8,189 nt of DNA, taken from contig JAKEGO010000077.1 in NCBI GenBank assembly GCA_022615805.1, forward strand, positions 1 to 8,189, read 5' to 3'. Below are positions 6,654 to 8,189 of the stretch, piece after piece (within the stretch, counting starts at the first letter, position 1; the number at the start of each line of letters is the position of its first letter). The stretch is from Thermoplasmata archaeon. Its GTDB lineage: Archaea > Thermoplasmatota > JAKEGO01. The notes under the pieces are model-generated. The model was not told the origin of the DNA. It saw nothing but the letters and a program-made list of their open reading frames with translations, and did not search any database. A program made the translations under genes and the position numbers.

Positions 6654-6670
6654 GGCAGTTCCCCGCGGGG

Positions 6671-6681
6671 TATTGTATATC
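6671..6681 (-). promoter_or_regulatory. Proximal TATA element of the coiled-coil/rpiA/CBS operon
   Basis: GATATACAATA on the minus strand is centred about 24-26 bases before the ATG at 6653, predicting a leaderless message and supporting that start over the upstream TTG. A perfect palindrome CCCCGCGGGG (6661-6670) follows it directly. Confidence 0.55.
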
Positions 6682-6738
6682 GAGATGGGTCCCAATGACT
6701 GGTTGGATGCCCGCTCTTACAGATGATGGCACCGCGGC

Positions 6739-6751
6739 TTTTTAACCTTTT
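6739..6751 (-). promoter_or_regulatory. Possible distal BRE and TATA promoter for the coiled-coil operon
   Basis: The minus strand reads AAAAGG followed directly by TTAAAAA. The same AAAAGG precedes the TATA element of ahaH on the other strand. Transcription would start near 6716, giving a leader of roughly 60 bases to ATG 6653, or about 20 bases to the alternative TTG at 6695. It may be a second promoter of the operon or an incidental AT-rich patch. Confidence 0.4.
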
Positions 6752-6752
6752 G

Positions 6753-6800
6753 CCCCAGTGGGATCGACGTTCTGGGCGGTTCGAACGTCCGATGCTGGGG
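6753..6800. repeat. Imperfect 48-base inverted repeat in the divergent promoter region
   Basis: The outer arms CCCCAG (6753-6758) and CTGGGG (6795-6800) pair perfectly. The inner arms ATC-GACGTTC (6763-6772) and GAACGTC-C-GAT (6783-6793) pair with one bulged C. The inner loop is 10 bases, and an unpaired 4-versus-1 joint separates inner and outer arms. It abuts the distal promoter of the coiled-coil operon and lies about 60 bases before the ahaH promoter. It could be an operator or a structured RNA; no U-run follows on either strand, so a terminator is unlikely. Confidence 0.6.
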
Positions 6801-6815
6801 ATCTCCGTCCGTTCC

Positions 6816-6832
6816 GTCGCGCCGGGCGCGAC
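6816..6832. repeat. Perfect 7-base inverted repeat with 3-base loop
   Basis: GTCGCGC and GCGCGAC flank CGG. It lies 15 bases beyond the larger inverted repeat and about 28 bases before the AAAAGG of the ahaH promoter, a suitable place for a regulator site. Chance occurrence in GC-rich DNA is possible. Confidence 0.4.
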
Positions 6833-6859
6833 CGACCGTCCTCGCCGGCGCTCCGCCAG

Positions 6860-6872
6860 AAAAGGTATTTAT
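6860..6872 (+). promoter_or_regulatory. BRE and TATA promoter of the ATP synthase genes
   Basis: AAAAGG (6860-6865) is followed directly by TATTTAT (6866-6872), centred 26 bases before the ATG at 6895. This is a textbook archaeal BRE/TATA arrangement and predicts a leaderless message opening with ahaH. No Shine-Dalgarno site precedes that ATG at a usual distance. Confidence 0.75.
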
Positions 6873-6894
6873 CCAGCTTAGACATCGAGGTTCG

Positions 6895-7224
6895 ATGGGC
6901 TCGAACAAGCGAGCGCTCGGTGGGTCGCTTGTCGACCATATAGAGAGGGACGCGGCGGAGATCGTCGAGAACGCCAGCGCGACCGCCTCGAGGATGGTCG
7001 AAGACGCCCGCCGGGCAGCCGCCTCGGAGAGCGCGGCGCTCGTCGGCAAGGCGCGGGACGAGGCAGCCGCCAAAGCAGAGGACGCTTCCAGCAGGGCCCA
7101 CGAGGAGGCAGAACGGGCTCTCGCCAATGCACGCACCCGCGCGGACCGCATCAGGAAGGCGGGTGCTCTGAGGCTCGAGGACCTCTCCGAACGCATCGTC
7201 GACCAGGTGTTGGAGGCACCATGA
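6895..7224 (+). CDS. ahaH: A/V-type ATP synthase subunit H (peripheral stalk)
   Basis: A 109-residue, almost wholly helical protein rich in Ala, Glu and Arg, with no membrane segment. It reads as a continuous right-handed-coiled-coil type helix from about residue 12 to 85 (HIERDAAEIVENASATASRM, then many A-x-x-A spaced residues), and ends in LSERIVDQVLEAP, a C-terminal form typical of the archaeal AhaH family that pairs with subunit E in the peripheral stalk. The usual length is 100-110. Sequence alone would be weak evidence, since such helices are compositionally alike, but the gene directly precedes and overlaps subunit I by ATGA (7221-7224), which is the standard archaeal order at the front of the ATP synthase operon. 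It starts at ATG 6895, 26 bases past a strong TATA element. The stalk holds the catalytic head still while the rotor turns. Confidence 0.88.
   Translation: MGSNKRALGGSLVDHIERDAAEIVENASATASRMVEDARRAAASESAALVGKARDEAAAKAEDASSRAHEEAERALANARTRADRIRKAGALRLEDLSERIVDQVLEAP
7212..7216 (+). promoter_or_regulatory. Shine-Dalgarno site of the subunit I gene
   Basis: GGAGG lies within the last codons of ahaH, 4 bases before the ATG at 7221. Together with the ATGA overlap it makes translation of subunit I depend on, or closely follow, subunit H. Confidence 0.6.
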
Positions 7225-8189
7225 TCCCCGAGCGGATGGTCCGGGTGCAGATCGTGGTCCCGCGGGAGAGGACGGCGCGAATGACCGCGCTCCTCCACGA
7301 AGCGGGGGTGCTCCAGCTGGAAGCCCGGGAAGCGCGGGCGACGGACCTGCATGACGCCCTCCGGAGCGAGGCAAAGCGGGTCGGCACGCTCGTTCGCATC
7401 ACCCGGCCACTCCACGGAACGAAGAGGGCCTCCGTCGCGGCGGCCGTAAGACCGGCGCCGGTGGTCCCGATCAGGCGACCGTTGAGGGAGCCCCGGGATG
7501 TGCTCGATGACACGAGGGGGCTCGTCGCGGAACATGAGAGGACTCTCGACGCCCATTCCCGCCGAAAGGGTCTCCGGGCCCGGCGGAAGGCCGTCCTCGC
7601 CGAACTCCACGCCATCGCCCCGGTGCTCGACGCCCCCGTAAGGCTCTCCGAGGTCGGAGAGCGGAAGGGGTACGCGCTGTTCTTCGTGAGTACCGACGGA
7701 AGCGTCCCATCGGAGGCGCTCTGGAGCAACGCGGACCGCTCGGTCGCGCTGGTCGCCCTGATCGGAGCCGCCGATGCAGGGCGCTTCGAGAGGATGGACC
7801 TACCCGTCGCCGATGCTCTGCCATCGGACCGCGCGGGCGAGCTGCACGAAGAGCTCCGGGCGATCGATTCGGAGATCGGGGACCTCGACTCCGTCATCGC
7901 CGAAGCGCATCCCTCGCACGCCGCCTTCCTCGCGGCGAGGGAGGACATCCGAAACGCGATGCGGCAGGAGGCCACTTCGGCGTCGTTCGGCGGAGGGACG
8001 TACCTGAGCCACATCGAGGGCTGGGTCCCGGCCTCCGGCAGGGAACGGGTCGAGGGCATCGTCCGGGCGCAGGAGGGAGGGCTCGCGCACGCGACCTTCG
8101 AGGAGAGGGACGACGGCCCGACGTACGTCCGACACCCGCGATGGGCCGAGCCGTTCGCCGGGATGGTCGCCCTCTACGGGACGCCAGGG
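7221..8189 (+). CDS. ahaI: A/V-type ATP synthase subunit I, N-terminal part, cut by the window edge
   Basis: The frame is open from ATG 7221 to the last base, giving 323 codons without a stop; the C-terminal membrane half lies outside. Subunit I (equivalent to the eukaryotic V-ATPase a subunit) has a cytoplasmic arm that joins the peripheral stalks and a membrane part that forms the ion path against the c-ring. Seen here: N-terminal MVRVQIVVPRERTARMTALL (6-25) and HEAGVLQLE (26-34), as in the family; a Leu/Arg/Glu-rich helical arm (about 93-130); a globular lobe with KGYALFFVSTDG (149-160); a second helix (203-250); EGWVPASG (266-273), the conserved G-W-V-P; and PFAGMVALYGTP (311-322), the conserved F-x-x-x-V-x-x-Y-G-x-P that stands just before the first membrane helix. 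It overlaps ahaH by 4 bases. The other ATP synthase subunits probably follow beyond the window. The arm seems compact, with the Y-G-x-P near residue 319. Confidence 0.93.
   Translation, partial: MIPERMVRVQIVVPRERTARMTALLHEAGVLQLEAREARATDLHDALRSEAKRVGTLVRITRPLHGTKRASVAAAVRPAPVVPIRRPLREPRDVLDDTRGLVAEHERTLDAHSRRKGLRARRKAVLAELHAIAPVLDAPVRLSEVGERKGYALFFVSTDGSVPSEALWSNADRSVALVALIGAADAGRFERMDLPVADALPSDRAGELHEELRAIDSEIGDLDSVIAEAHPSHAAFLAAREDIRNAMRQEATSASFGGGTYLSHIEGWVPASGRERVEGIVRAQEGGLAHATFEERDDGPTYVRHPRWAEPFAGMVALYGTPG

Noticed and set aside
6774..6791. GGTTCGAAC, which looks like a tRNA T-loop
   Set aside because: The flanking bases do not pair as a T-stem, and no acceptor or anticodon arm can be built around it.
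6792..6881. Small 29-codon plus-strand frame in the divergent region
   Set aside because: No ribosome site, Arg-rich random-looking translation, and it runs through both the second inverted repeat and the ahaH promoter.
7151..8059. Minus-strand frame of 302 codons opposite ahaH and ahaI
   Set aside because: The plus-strand frame carries the conserved subunit I motifs (GWVP and YGTP), and the minus-strand translation is Ser/Arg-rich without any motif.

Overview
The window reads as a GC-rich archaeal chromosome segment. Three things point to Archaea: the last two genes are the peripheral-stalk and membrane-rotor-facing subunits (H and I) of an A/V-type ATP synthase in the usual archaeal order; the genes that open transcription units have archaeal TATA elements about 24-26 bases before their start codons; and the housekeeping enzymes look archaeal. 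A high-GC member of the Thermoplasmatota is my best guess, but that is inference from general style, not from a marker gene.

Layout. Left edge: a small membrane-anchored or secreted beta-rich protein (40-588, plus strand) faces a convergent histidyl-tRNA synthetase gene hisS (667-1860, minus). Next is a minus-strand operon of four genes, listed in transcription order: a TPR/coiled-coil protein of about 811 residues (6653-4218), ribose-5-phosphate isomerase rpiA (4187-3519), a four-CBS-domain protein with a C-terminal domain resembling ribosome hibernation factor (3512-2385), and an unrecognised 151-residue basic protein (2388-1933). Gaps inside the operon are 30 bases, 6 bases and a 4-base ATGA overlap. 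Downstream members carry Shine-Dalgarno sites or are coupled by overlap. hisS follows in the same direction after 72 bases but has its own TATA element. Right edge: a 241-base divergent region with promoters for both directions and two inverted repeats, then ahaH (6895-7224) and the first 323 codons of ahaI/atpI (7221 to the window edge), which overlap by ATGA.

How the genes may work together. The ATP synthase genes make the proton- or sodium-driven ATP factory. RpiA feeds ribose-5-phosphate into nucleotide synthesis. The tetra-CBS protein is probably an adenine-nucleotide sensor whose output domain resembles a ribosome-binding hibernation factor. An energy-sensing, ribosome-idling function beside pentose metabolism is the most interesting hypothesis here; it is inferred from domain resemblance by eye and not proven. 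The large coiled-coil protein and the 151-residue protein are the truly unassigned parts of that operon.

No tRNA, rRNA, CRISPR array, insertion sequence or broken gene was seen. Stretches without genes are 1-39, 589-666, 1861-1932, 3513-3518, 4188-4217 and 6654-6894, all shorter than 300 bases.
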